From Alloalcanivorax gelatiniphagus (lineage in GTDB: Bacteria > Pseudomonadota > Gammaproteobacteria > Pseudomonadales > Alcanivoracaceae): a DNA stretch of 64,000 bases. Below, one piece after another: positions 7,255 through 17,335 of this stretch. The position numbers were made by a program, and so were the translations under genes. Each line of letters opens with the position of its first letter. Positions within the stretch are counted from its first letter, which is position 1. The DNA lies in the NCBI RefSeq assembly GCF_005938655.1, contig NZ_VCQT01000046.1, forward strand, positions 124,001 to 188,000, read 5' to 3'. The notes beneath the pieces were generated by a model. The model searched no databases. It was not told the DNA's origin and worked only from the letters and a program-made list of their open reading frames with translations.

Positions 7255-10200
7255 TCAGTGCAGACCGGACGCGGCATACACACTCTGGCCACCGCCGTAA
7301 TAGCTGGTCATCAAGTGGTGGAACGCCGCTTCGCATTTTTCGTTATAAAGCGGCTCGTCGAAGCTTGAGGGCAGACCCAGGTCGAAAGCGACCTCAAGGG
7401 TGCGGCGAACATCGCCCTTGGCCTGGGCTTTCTTGCGCCAGTCCAGTACCAGCTTTTCCTTTTTGAGGGTCGCCAGCAGCTCACGACACATACCCTTCAC
7501 TCGCGCCACTTCCTTGTCGCTCATCTCCGGTGCGGGCTTGGTGATGATATCAAAAAGGGCCAACTCCTCTTCGGTCAGCCCCTCACGGATGGCCCGTTGG
7601 TCTTCCTGCTGCAGCTCTCCGGTGAACGTCATGAGTTGCTTAAAGAACGCCTCGATGTTCAGGCTTCCGGCGTTGTACTTCTCAATCAGCTCCTGCAACT
7701 TTTCCATGAAGTCGGAGCGGCTCGGATTCCTTGCCACCATGCTTTCCAGCTTCCGGTTCAGCAGCGCACGCAGTTTCTCGGCCTCGGTACGCTTCTTGCC
7801 CTTGTCGAATCTTTCCTTCAGCTTTTCGAAGTCGATCTTGCTAAGATCGAAAAGCTTCTCCTGGTCGGTTTCCTCAATGAAGTAGGGCACTGGGGCCACC
7901 GACTGGTCGAGCAGATCGTCAACCTCCTTCATCACCTTGGAGATATCCACCTCAGGGTCCAACGCCTTGATCTTCTGAGCCAGCACCGAGAGCAGCACCG
8001 CATCGGGGGCCAGCGCATTAGCCGACGGATCAGGGAGGATGGCCCTGAAAACCCGTGCATTGGCTCTGGCAAGGTTCAGGAAAGCCTTTTTGGTTTCCTC
8101 GTTCTCCAGCAGTTTCTCCACTGCATCATCGAGCAAGGCCACCTTGTTGAAGCCCGTGGCGGCCTTGATCGCCTCGGCGTCGATCTGCCTCTCTGTCAGG
8201 AAGGCGATCCCTTGGGCGAGCAAATGCTTGAGGTATTCCACCAGCTCGCTCTTCTGGTGGATCGGCGTGCCGCCGTCCGTGGGGGATGAACCATCGTAGC
8301 TGGCACCCGGGTCGGCAATTTCGGGGGAAGCACCACCGTAGATAGCCAATGCGTCCTGCAGCCTGCGAAAGACCCCGGCATAATCCACGATCAGCCCCGC
8401 TTCCTTGCCGGGGTACTTGCGGTTGGCCCTGGCGATGGTCTGCATCAGGGTGTGGTTCTTCATCGGTTTGTCGAGGTAAATGGTGGAACAGGAAGGCACA
8501 TCAAAACCGGTGATCCACATGGCGCAAACGAACACCAGCCGTAGCGGTCCGTCCGGGTCCTTGAACTGCTCATCCAGGTCTTCCTCCACCAGGCGCTTAC
8601 GGTGGGGCACGATATCCAGCCCCTTGTCCGCCAGCTGCTTCACCTCGTTTTGCCCCTGAGACACCACCACCGCAATGTCGGTGCTCTCCAACACCTTGAT
8701 CTTATGCTTGAGCGCCTCCTGCTGGTCCTGGGGCGCGGATGCCAAATCGTCCTGGAGGCGGGCCAAATAGCTATTCCAGTGGGCCTGTACCTTGTCGTAC
8801 ATCCTCACGGCGGTGGCCTTGTCAATGCAGACCATCATCGCCTTGCCCTGGTGGCCCCTACCGACAAAATGGCGCACCAGATCCTCGGCGATGGCTTCCA
8901 GGCGATCATCACGGGTGATCAGGTGATACTCACGGGCGAACACCCGTTCGACTTTCTTTTCCTGATCCTCGTCCAACTCAGCCTCTTCCAGCAGGCGGGT
9001 CAGGTCGTCGTTGAGGCTCTCGTTGATCAGTTGCAGCTCGGGAATGCGGTTCTCGTAATAGAGCGGCACCGTGGCCCCATCGGCGATGGACTGGCCAAAG
9101 TCGTAGACCGAGATGTAATCACCGAACACCTCCTTGGTCTTCTCTTCGCCGGCCATCAACGGCGTACCGGTGAAGCCCAGAAAGGCCGCCCGGGGCAGCG
9201 CGGCTCGCATGTTCATGGCCAGGGTGTCGTACTGCGACCGGTGCGCCTCGTCGGTGATGACAATGATGTCCTGGCGATCGGAAAGCTTGGGGTAGGTCTC
9301 CCCCTGCCGGGTGCCGAATTTCTGGATCAGCGTGAAAACGTAGCGGTGATCCTCGCCGAGCAGTTGCTTGAGGTGGGCCCCGCTCTCGGCATGAGCCTCC
9401 ACCTCATTGACCGCGCCGGTGGCGACGAAGGTCTTGTAGATCTGATCGTCCAGATCGTTGCGGTCGGTGACGATTACGAAGGTCCAATTGCCGGGAATGG
9501 TGCGGTGGATCTTCTGGGTGAAGAACACCATGGAAAGCGACTTGCCCGAACCCTGCGTATGCCAGAACACGCCCAGACGCCCCGCCTCACCGGCAGCACG
9601 ATCCTTGATCCGCAAAAGCTCGGCGATGGCCTTGTTCACCCCGAGGTATTGGTGGTTTTTAGCGATCTTCTTGATGGTGCCACCCCGGGCCTCCTCGAAC
9701 ACAGTGAAGTTCTCCACGATGTCCAATAGCCGCGCTGGCTCAGCGATACCCCGGATGGCGGTCTCCAAGGACACTACGCCCTTCTCGCCCTCATCGTTGA
9801 TACGCTTCCACTCGAACAGGTGCTCCCAGGGCGAGAAAGTGCCACCGACCAGTGTTTGGCTACCATTGGAGAGCATCACCAAGGCGTTGTAGGTGAACAA
9901 CTGGGGGATCAGCGAGCGGTAGTCTGTGAGATTGTTGTCGTAGGCGGCCTTGAGGGTCTTATGGCTGGCCTTCAGCTCCACGAACAAGAGCGGCAAGCCG
10001 TTAACGAAGCCAACCAGATCCGTGCGCCGGGTATGCAGCTCCCCGCGCACCCAGAACTGGGAGGCCAGCAGAAAGTCGTTCTGCTCGGGTTGATTCCAAT
10101 CGATCGCCCGCACCGTCTCGATGGAGGTGCCATCGTTGTCATCCGCCATTTCCACCTTCACACCATCCTTGAGCAGCCGGTAGACCTCCAGGTTGGCGTT

Positions 10201-10479
10201 AACCGCAAGCAGCGTGGCGCGGTCGCGGGTGAGCGCTTCGATGGCCTTTTCCATAGCCTCGCCAGGCAACCCGGGATTGAGTTTCTCCAGGGCCGCCCGC
10301 AGCCGAGGCACCAGCACCACCTCATGCTGAGTCTGCCTTCCCTCGCTAGACACCGTACCCGACCATTCCCCGTGCAGATTGGCGGTCTCCCAGCCCAGCT
10401 CAGCGAACAGCTTGATGGCGGGCTGCTCGACCAGAGCATCCTCGGAGTAGGCCTGCGCGGGGGATGGCGGGGGTGTCAT
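7255..10479 (-). CDS. hsdR: Type I restriction enzyme R subunit
   Basis: Restriction and translocation subunit of a type I restriction-modification complex (with HsdM and HsdS). The protein has 1074 residues. The N-terminal PD-(D/E)xK nuclease is visible as D154 followed by VELK at 167-170. The superfamily 2 helicase motor follows, with Walker A TQGSGKS (308-314), the segment VTDRNDLDDQI, the DEAH box ITDEAHRSQ (about 408-416) and GFTGTPL. The C-terminal part, about 750-1040, is helical and probably contacts the methylase core. The ATG overlaps the hsdS stop by four bases. No disruption is seen, so the enzyme looks intact. Base composition is less GC-rich than the flanking genes, consistent with horizontal gain. 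Confidence 0.96.
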   Translation of the reverse strand: MTPPPSPAQAYSEDALVEQPAIKLFAELGWETANLHGEWSGTVSSEGRQTQHEVVLVPRLRAALEKLNPGLPGEAMEKAIEALTRDRATLLAVNANLEVYRLLKDGVKVEMADDNDGTSIETVRAIDWNQPEQNDFLLASQFWVRGELHTRRTDLVGFVNGLPLLFVELKASHKTLKAAYDNNLTDYRSLIPQLFTYNALVMLSNGSQTLVGGTFSPWEHLFEWKRINDEGEKGVVSLETAIRGIAEPARLLDIVENFTVFEEARGGTIKKIAKNHQYLGVNKAIAELLRIKDRAAGEAGRLGVFWHTQGSGKSLSMVFFTQKIHRTIPGNWTFVIVTDRNDLDDQIYKTFVATGAVNEVEAHAESGAHLKQLLGEDHRYVFTLIQKFGTRQGETYPKLSDRQDIIVITDEAHRSQYDTLAMNMRAALPRAAFLGFTGTPLMAGEEKTKEVFGDYISVYDFGQSIADGATVPLYYENRIPELQLINESLNDDLTRLLEEAELDEDQEKKVERVFAREYHLITRDDRLEAIAEDLVRHFVGRGHQGKAMMVCIDKATAVRMYDKVQAHWNSYLARLQDDLASAPQDQQEALKHKIKVLESTDIAVVVSQGQNEVKQLADKGLDIVPHRKRLVEEDLDEQFKDPDGPLRLVFVCAMWITGFDVPSCSTIYLDKPMKNHTLMQTIARANRKYPGKEAGLIVDYAGVFRRLQDALAIYGGASPEIADPGASYDGSSPTDGGTPIHQKSELVEYLKHLLAQGIAFLTERQIDAEAIKAATGFNKVALLDDAVEKLLENEETKKAFLNLARANARVFRAILPDPSANALAPDAVLLSVLAQKIKALDPEVDISKVMKEVDDLLDQSVAPVPYFIEETDQEKLFDLSKIDFEKLKERFDKGKKRTEAEKLRALLNRKLESMVARNPSRSDFMEKLQELIEKYNAGSLNIEAFFKQLMTFTGELQQEDQRAIREGLTEEELALFDIITKPAPEMSDKEVARVKGMCRELLATLKKEKLVLDWRKKAQAKGDVRRTLEVAFDLGLPSSFDEPLYNEKCEAAFHHLMTSYYGGGQSVYAASGLH

Positions 10480-11666
10480 GCGGCTTCGACCTCCTTGTCG
10501 TCGGGCATGGGGATGTCGGATACGTCGATCTCGCCCGAGACCAGCTTGGGCAGGAGCAGGTCGCGTTGGGCATGGAGGTTGCTGTTCTTTAGTGCCAATG
10601 TGCGTGCTTGCTTGAAAAACGGCGACACGAAACGCTGGAAAGTTTCCAAGGTCGCGCTGTCAGGTTGAACCACCGGAAAATCCACCAAACTCTCGACCCG
10701 AACTCGCTGCCTTCCAGTAGCACCTGACATGCTTTTGATAGCGACATCACGGAACCGGTCACTTCTCGCGAGTAAGTAAACCATTTCTGGGCACAAACTG
10801 ATTGAACGCAAAACGATGAATTCGGTGGAACCACAAGCGGTTGGCTGGTCTTCAGGAAGGAAATCAACAAATCCGGTCTTTCCGTTCTCTAGACAAGGCG
10901 TAATCCGAGCAACCAGGGTATCGGCATTCTGAAATTTTGCACCACTGTTGCCGGGTTTCCTCTCCAAGTTGCCAACAATCATGCTCGATTCTGATAACGC
11001 GCGCATCGGCACAAACCACTTCTCTCCGACCTTGGGAACCTTTGTGCGTGGATTTAAAGCTACCGTATCCTCAAGTCGACGAACCTCCCACCCCTGAGGA
11101 ATCTCCCCAAGCTCACTCTCCTTGAAGCTCACCTCATCATGACCAGGGAAGCGGAAGTGGACGAACCACTCCTCGTACAACCGCCGAGCCATTTCCTCAA
11201 GAATCTCGATGCGGCGCATGTTGTTCTCGATGAGGTCGTCGTAGGCGACCAGGATGGAGGCGACTCTTTCCTGTGTCTCATAATCAGGCGCAGATACTTC
11301 TAGCTGATGAAGATGGTTCCTGTTTAGTCCCGGTACAGCTCCTGCTGCATTGCTACTTGCAAGGCCAAGAGAGCCTAAGAAATATGCAATAAACCTTGGA
11401 TGATTTCTCTTGAAGTCCCTCACATACAAGCTGGTGTTGAGCGGCCAGAAGTCTTCTTTGAGATAGAAAACCTGTCCCAATGTGCCATATCGGCCAGTCA
11501 CGACTCCGGGGGCTTTGACCTTGGCTTCTACATGCGTACCGGAAATTCCGCTGGACGAAACTATAGGATAGTCCCCAGGAATCCTGGAAGATGTTGGAAG
11601 ATCATATCCCCTTTTCAGCTCGACGAGATCACCAAGCAAACACTTTTTCCACTGGCCACTCATCAT
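10476..11666 (-). CDS. hsdS: Type I restriction-modification specificity subunit S
   Basis: DNA-recognition subunit that gives a type I system its bipartite target. The 396-residue protein shows two target-recognition domains (about 1-150 and 195-350). Each is followed by a conserved helical spacer: [30 protein letters not shown] in the middle, and [21 protein letters not shown] near the end. Both halves look complete. Starts overlap the hsdM stop (ATGATGA), so ATG 11666 or 11663 are both possible. This is the most AT-rich gene of the island, typical of rapidly exchanged specificity genes. The recognition sequence cannot be read from the protein by eye. Confidence 0.94.
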   Translation of the reverse strand: MMSGQWKKCLLGDLVELKRGYDLPTSSRIPGDYPIVSSSGISGTHVEAKVKAPGVVTGRYGTLGQVFYLKEDFWPLNTSLYVRDFKRNHPRFIAYFLGSLGLASSNAAGAVPGLNRNHLHQLEVSAPDYETQERVASILVAYDDLIENNMRRIEILEEMARRLYEEWFVHFRFPGHDEVSFKESELGEIPQGWEVRRLEDTVALNPRTKVPKVGEKWFVPMRALSESSMIVGNLERKPGNSGAKFQNADTLVARITPCLENGKTGFVDFLPEDQPTACGSTEFIVLRSISLCPEMVYLLARSDRFRDVAIKSMSGATGRQRVRVESLVDFPVVQPDSATLETFQRFVSPFFKQARTLALKNSNLHAQRDLLLPKLVSGEIDVSDIPMPDDKEVEAA

Positions 11667-13219
11667 TGCACTCCGATCAGAGCAGATGTGTTCAGTGCAA
11701 TTCTCTCCTCTAGCTCTTTCGCCTCAGAGTTCAGCACCTCCAGCTCCTCAGCCAGTTCGTCCAGCCTCTCCGTGAAGTCCACATCCTCGGCTTCTCTTGC
11801 CGCTGCCCCGACATATCGACCTGGGTTCAGCGACCAGCCCTGCGCCTCGATTTCATCGCGAGTCGCTAACTTGCAGAGCCCAGGCACATCGGCATAGCCC
11901 TCGGCCAGCCCCTTCTCGGCCAGCAGCGGCTCATTGCCCTGACCCAGCTCGATGTCTTCGCCACGGTAGAGGCGGACAATATTGGCCAGGAACTCAATCT
12001 GCTCCGGCAGCCAGTCGCGGTGCGCCCGGTCGATCTGGTTGTAGATGTGGCGGGCGTCGACAAACAGCACCTTGTCGCCCCGCTCGGTCTCGCTCTTGGC
12101 GCGGTCGAAGAACCAGAGGGTGCAGGGTAACGTGACGGTGTAGAAGAAGTTCGTTCCCACCGAGACGATCACGTCCACGGCACCGGACTCGATCAGCTTC
12201 TGGCGGATTGCCTGTTCGCTGCCCCGGGCGTCTCCCGCCGAGTTGGCCATTACGAATCCGGCCCGCCCGGTAGGATTGAGCGAAGCATAGAAGAGTTGAA
12301 TCCAGAGGTAGTTGGCGTTGTCGGTCTTGGGCAAGCCAAAAGGGAACCTGGGGTCGCCCTCCAAGCGCTCCTTGTCCACCCCCGAGACATTAAACGGGGG
12401 GTTGGCCATCACGAAGTCGAAGAAACCGTCCCCGTTATGGTGGATGACGCCGAAGGGGTCCTCGTAGTAGGTGTTGGACACCCGCACATCGCCGGAGAGG
12501 CCATGCACCGCCAGGTTCATCTTGTTGAGGTTGACGGTGGTCTGATCCTTCTCGGTGCCGAAGATGGAGATTTCCTCCATGGCGGCCTTGTGGTGGCGCT
12601 GCACGAAGTCCGCCGAGTGCACGAACATGCCGCCGGAGCCACAGGCCGGGTCGAAAATCCGCCCGTGGTAGGGCTCGATGATCTCCACGATCAGTTTGAC
12701 GATGGACTCCGGGGTGTAGAAAACACCACCTTTCTGGCCTTCCTTGAGGGCGAAATTACCGAGAAAGTACTCGTAAACCTTGCCAAAGGCATCCCCGGAC
12801 AGGTCCACCGGGGCGAGCTGCTTAAGCAACTCCTGCAGCACCCAGTTTTCCAGGCCGGTATAGTTGCGCGGCAGAGCGCCCTTGAGATCGGGATTCTCCG
12901 CTTCGATGGCCTTCATGGCCTCGTTGACGGCCTTGCCGATGTTGTCGCCCTCGGTAAGCGACAGAAGATAGGAAAATCGGGCAGTCTCCGGCAGGAAGAT
13001 GACCCCTTCGGCCAGGTAGTCGTCCTTACTTACCTTGCGGCGGCGGCCGGAACCCACAGGCCCGATCCGCTCCTCGGCGGCGGTATAATTCCTGTCGGCG
13101 TACTTCAGGAAGATCAGCCCCAGCACCGGGGCCGAGAATTCGGCGGGCTTGAGGCCGGTGTTGGCCCATAGCTGGTCAGCCGCCGCCCATAGGCGCTTCC
13201 CCACGTCTCCGTTCACCAA
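11663..13219 (-). CDS. hsdM: Type I restriction-modification methyltransferase subunit M
   Basis: N6-adenine DNA methyltransferase subunit of the type I complex. The 518-residue protein has an HsdM N-terminal helical domain (about 6-135) and the SAM-binding motif DPACGSGGM (190-198). The catalytic motif NPPF (273-276) fits N6-adenine methylases. The C-terminal coiled segment ([22 protein letters not shown]) probably packs against HsdS. The start is TTG 13219, nine bases after a GGAG. A GTG three bases later is the alternative. It is the first gene of the hsdM-hsdS-hsdR operon, whose genes overlap. The upstream region holds a short palindrome that could be an operator. Confidence 0.95.
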   Translation of the reverse strand: MVNGDVGKRLWAAADQLWANTGLKPAEFSAPVLGLIFLKYADRNYTAAEERIGPVGSGRRRKVSKDDYLAEGVIFLPETARFSYLLSLTEGDNIGKAVNEAMKAIEAENPDLKGALPRNYTGLENWVLQELLKQLAPVDLSGDAFGKVYEYFLGNFALKEGQKGGVFYTPESIVKLIVEIIEPYHGRIFDPACGSGGMFVHSADFVQRHHKAAMEEISIFGTEKDQTTVNLNKMNLAVHGLSGDVRVSNTYYEDPFGVIHHNGDGFFDFVMANPPFNVSGVDKERLEGDPRFPFGLPKTDNANYLWIQLFYASLNPTGRAGFVMANSAGDARGSEQAIRQKLIESGAVDVIVSVGTNFFYTVTLPCTLWFFDRAKSETERGDKVLFVDARHIYNQIDRAHRDWLPEQIEFLANIVRLYRGEDIELGQGNEPLLAEKGLAEGYADVPGLCKLATRDEIEAQGWSLNPGRYVGAAAREAEDVDFTERLDELAEELEVLNSEAKELEERIALNTSALIGVQ

Positions 13220-13244
13220 GGTGTACTGCTCCTAATGCCTATTT

Positions 13245-13259
13245 ATCACAGGGTGTGAT
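13245..13259. promoter_or_regulatory. Perfect palindrome upstream of hsdM
   Basis: ATCACA-ggg-TGTGAT lies 26 bp before the hsdM start, where a regulator controlling the restriction operon could bind. No regulator gene is present in the island, so this is only a candidate operator. Confidence 0.35.
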
Positions 13260-13366
13260 AGTAGCGGTGCATGTCAGCCCTGCAAAGGCCGCCATACGGT
13301 TGCCTTGTATGAGGGCTGGTCGGGCGGCATTTCGCTTCGGCGACGATCTTGGGCCGTGCCGGCTTC

Positions 13367-13556
13367 ATCGCGACTGAAGTCGCTCCTACAGCAGCGTGCA
13401 GTGCCACAGCGGGACGCTTGCGCTACCTCGAAGCGTCTCGTCGTGGTCCCCCTTCCGGGACCCTGAGAACAGGACGTTCGAAAGGGAGCCCCCATGGACG
13501 GGTTCACGGCGTTCCCGGGAGGGGGACCACTACGAGACGCGGCCCGGATGGAGGGT
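13367..13556. repeat. Right arm of the inverted repeat flanking the hsd island
   Basis: Inverted counterpart of 7055-7230. It begins with a REP-like unit (13367-13389) and contains the 53-bp identical core at 13464-13516. Compared with the left arm it has a few small indels and substitutions outside the core. Confidence 0.9.
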
Positions 13557-13592
13557 TCGACCTCCGCTTACAGCTCACGGACAAGCAGGCAT

Positions 13593-13622
13593 AAAAAAAC
13601 CCCGCCGAAGCGGGGTTTTTTA
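13593..13622 (-). terminator. Rho-independent terminator of groESL
   Basis: On the minus strand, CCCCGC-TTCG-GCGGGG is followed by seven T residues, about 25 bp after the groEL stop. It is a textbook stem with a TTCG tetraloop. Confidence 0.92.
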
Positions 13623-13646
13623 TTGGGTCGGTGTGACCGGGGAGGC

Positions 13647-15296
<1,650 letters not shown>

Positions 15297-15378
15297 TTAC
15301 CTCTGCAAATTCGTTGTTACCGGCCAATGGTCACCGGCACGACCGGAGCGGGTCCGGCGGCCTTGCCTCGACGGTCGA

Positions 15379-15669
15379 TCAGCCTTCGATGACGGCCAGG
15401 ATCTCGGCTTCGCTCATGATCAGCAGCTCTTCGCCATCCACCTTCACGGTGTTGCCGGAGTACTGACCGAAGATCACCTTGTCACCCACCTTCACGTCCA
15501 GGGGGCGCACTTCGCCGCTGTCCTGGATCTTGCCGTTGCCGGCGGCGATCACTTCGCCACGGGACGGCTTCTCGGCGGCGGAACCGGGCAGCACGATACC
15601 GCCGGCGGTCTTGGTCTCTTCCTCCTCGCGGCGCACCAGCACGCGATCATGCAAAGGACGGATTTTCAT
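15379..15669 (-). CDS. groES: 10 kDa co-chaperonin GroES
   Basis: Heptameric lid of the GroEL folding chamber. The product is 96 residues if started at ATG 15669, giving the family-standard [14 protein letters not shown]. An in-frame ATG at 15678 would add three residues (MET) and also has a GGAG, so both starts are possible. The mobile loop ([20 protein letters not shown]) and the C-terminal [18 protein letters not shown] are intact. It is transcribed first, with groEL downstream, from a sigma-70-like promoter overlapped by a perfect CIRCE operator. Confidence 0.97.
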   Translation of the reverse strand: MKIRPLHDRVLVRREEEETKTAGGIVLPGSAAEKPSRGEVIAAGNGKIQDSGEVRPLDVKVGDKVIFGQYSGNTVKVDGEELLIMSEAEILAVIEG

Positions 15670-15757
15670 GGTCTCCATTCTCCAACGTCGTATTCAAAGG
15701 TCAGCGGGATTACCCGAAAACCGGAAAGGAGCTTGCGCGGCGTTGCCCGGAGGCTCC

Positions 15758-15784
15758 TTAGCACTCTCTCGGTTTGAGTGCTAA
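15758..15784 (-). promoter_or_regulatory. CIRCE operator (HrcA binding site) of groESL
   Basis: A perfect inverted repeat TTAGCACTC-N9-GAGTGCTAA occupies 15758-15766 and 15776-15784. This is the CIRCE element bound by the heat-shock repressor HrcA. It lies directly downstream of the -10 box, so bound HrcA would block initiation. Confidence 0.93.
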
Positions 15785-15811
15785 TCATAGTGACCGCGAC
15801 TTGCCAGTCAA
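15784..15811 (-). promoter_or_regulatory. Sigma-70-like promoter of groESL
   Basis: On the minus strand TTGACT (15811-15806), a 16-nt spacer and TATGAT (15789-15784). The last base of the -10 is the first base of CIRCE. The boxes look vegetative rather than sigma-32-like, which suits repression by HrcA. Confidence 0.78.
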
Positions 15812-15981
15812 TAGGGGGCGCACCGAAAGGTGTACGCCACCGTGTCCCGCGAGATGGGGGCGGGATGCGTGGTTTCAAGCGGCAAGCCTGCCCGCTCACT
15901 CCAGACCCTCCCCCTGAATCCTGTATCCTGCTTCCTGCACCGGGCGGCCCCGCCGCCCTTCCGTCCGACGAGGAGCAACCC
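15812..15981. other. Spacer before the SDR gene with 7-bp repeats
   Basis: No gene is seen. Near 15914-15937 there are about three degenerate 7-bp units of the TGTATCC type. A GC-rich stem and the SDR ribosome site (AGGAG) follow. Confidence 0.6.
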
Positions 15982-16743
15982 ATGGATCTGAACAACAAAG
16001 TGGTGGTGGTTACCGGCGCAGGGCGCGGGCTGGGCCGCGCCATCGCCGTGAATCTGGCGGGCCGGGGCGCGCGGCTGGCCTGCGTGGACCTGAACCAGGA
16101 CGACCTGGACGAGACCCTGGCCCAGTGCGAGCGCGCCGGCGGCGCGGCCCGGGCCTACCTGGCCAATGTGGCCCGGGAGGAAGAGGTGGTGGCCCTGTTC
16201 GAGCAGGTGGTGGCGGATTCCGGCGCCCTACACGGGGTGGTCAACAACGCCGGCATCACCCGCGACGGGCTGCTGGTGAAGTACAAGGACGGCGAGCTGC
16301 AATCCAGCATGAGCCTGCAACAGTGGCAGGCGGTGATCGACGTGAACCTGACCGGGGTGTTCCTGTGTGGCCGCGAAGCCGCCCGGCACATAATCGAGAC
16401 TGGCGCCGACGAAGGGGTGATCGTCAATATCTCCTCCATCGCTCGCCACGGCAGCTTCGGGCAGACCAACTACGCCGCCGCCAAGGCCGGGGTGGTGGCC
16501 ATGGCCGAGGTCTGGGCCCGGGAACTGGCCCGCTACAACATCCGCACCGGGGTGGTGGCGCCGGGCACCATCAACACCGACATGATCGCCGCCATGAAAC
16601 CGGAAGCCCGCGACCGCCTGGTGGCCGGGGTACCGCTCAAGCGCCTGGGTGAACCGGAGCACATCGCTCTGTCCGTGCGCTTCATCTTCGAGAACGATTA
16701 CTTTACCGGCCGGGTGATCGAGACCGATGGTGGATTGCGGTAG
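15982..16743 (+). CDS. Short-chain dehydrogenase/reductase, FabG-like
   Basis: NAD(P)-dependent oxidoreductase of the classical SDR family, 253 residues. Nucleotide-binding TGAGRGLG is at 11-18, NNAG at 88-91, and the catalytic serine lies in NISS (about 151). YxxxK is at Y164-K168. An extra loop (LLVKYKDGELQSSMSLQQW) follows NNAG. It resembles FabG-like 3-oxoacyl reductases, but the substrate is unknown. The start is ATG 15982, with AGGAG seven bases upstream. It is divergent from groES and is followed by a heptad-repeat element. Confidence 0.85.
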   Translation: MDLNNKVVVVTGAGRGLGRAIAVNLAGRGARLACVDLNQDDLDETLAQCERAGGAARAYLANVAREEEVVALFEQVVADSGALHGVVNNAGITRDGLLVKYKDGELQSSMSLQQWQAVIDVNLTGVFLCGREAARHIIETGADEGVIVNISSIARHGSFGQTNYAAAKAGVVAMAEVWARELARYNIRTGVVAPGTINTDMIAAMKPEARDRLVAGVPLKRLGEPEHIALSVRFIFENDYFTGRVIETDGGLR

Positions 16744-16748
16744 AAGAC

Positions 16749-16959
16749 ACAAGTTGCAAGTTACAAGTTGAAGAGAGGTTGGGTGCGGCGGAAGGATTCC
16801 TGGTCCGCGCCCCTTGCGTTTGATCCAAAATTCGCACTGCAAGTACGCAAGACCTTCCGCTCACGCCAAGCCCGACCCTTGTATCCTGCATCCTGTATCC
16901 TGCGTCGGGGCGGCTTAGCCGCCCCTGTCCCTTTTCACTTTCAACTTGTAACTTTCAAC
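16749..16959. repeat. Heptad-repeat element between SDR and atl
   Basis: Left end: degenerate 7-bp units CAAGTTG, CAAGTTA, CAAGTTG (16750-16772). Right end: inverted-sense units around TTTCAACTTGTAACTTTCAA (16938-16959). The middle contains TGTATCC-type heptads (16877-16905) and a GC-rich hairpin. The right end touches the atl start codon. Confidence 0.75.
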
Positions 16960-16962
16960 CCC

Positions 16963-17265
16963 ATGACCCCTGAATTCCGCGACGCCGTCTACCAGATCGT
17001 CGGTGCCATCCCCGCCGGCACCGTGGCCAGCTATGGCCAGGTGGCGGCGATGGCGGGCTGGCCCCGTCATGCGCGCTTCGTGGGACGGCTGATGAGCACC
17101 CTGCCCGAGGGCACCGCCCTGCCCTGGCACCGGGTGATCCGTGGCGACGGCGGCCTACCCCTGGCGGGCACGCCCAGCGGCGAGCTGCAGGTGCGCCGGC
17201 TGGCGGAAGAAGGCGTGGCGGTGGTGGGCAACCGGGTGCCTCGGCGGTGTTTCTGGGTGCCTTGA
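16963..17265 (+). CDS. atl: Alkyltransferase-like protein (ATL)
   Basis: A 100-residue homologue of the O6-alkylguanine-DNA alkyltransferase C-terminal domain. The alkyl-accepting cysteine is replaced: the active-site motif reads PWHR (54-57) instead of PCHR. That is diagnostic of ATL proteins, which bind O6-alkylguanine and flag it for nucleotide-excision repair without transferring the alkyl group. The helix-turn-helix region (AGTVASYGQVAAMAG) and the arginine finger segment (RFVG) are present. ATG 16963 lies four bases after a heptad-repeat element, so no recognisable Shine-Dalgarno exists. Confidence 0.9.
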   Translation: MTPEFRDAVYQIVGAIPAGTVASYGQVAAMAGWPRHARFVGRLMSTLPEGTALPWHRVIRGDGGLPLAGTPSGELQVRRLAEEGVAVVGNRVPRRCFWVP

Positions 17266-17271
17266 AAGCGG

Positions 17272-17335
17272 ATCGCGACTGAAGTCGCTCCTACAGGGAG
17301 GCGCTACCAAATGTAGGAGCGACTTCAGTCGCGAT
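17272..17335. repeat. Inverted pair of REP-like palindromes (REPIN-like)
   Basis: Units at 17272-17294 and 17313-17335 face each other across 18 bp, both of the GCGACTtcAGTCGC flavour. The pair sits between convergent atl and ampG, and the second unit supplies the ampG stop codon. Confidence 0.92.

Larger units (their letters stand above)
13220..13592. other. Gene-free spacer between groEL terminator and hsdM
   Basis: About 370 bp without a credible gene. It holds the hsdM upstream region, the short palindrome, an inverted REP-like copy (13367-13389) and the right arm of the island's inverted repeat. Short open frames here translate only repeats. Confidence 0.8.

Noticed and set aside
13274-13507. 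Short open frames in the repeats around the hsd island
   Set aside because: They translate repeat DNA in both arms (for example peptides beginning MNPSMGAPF) and have no ribosome sites or conserved domain character.
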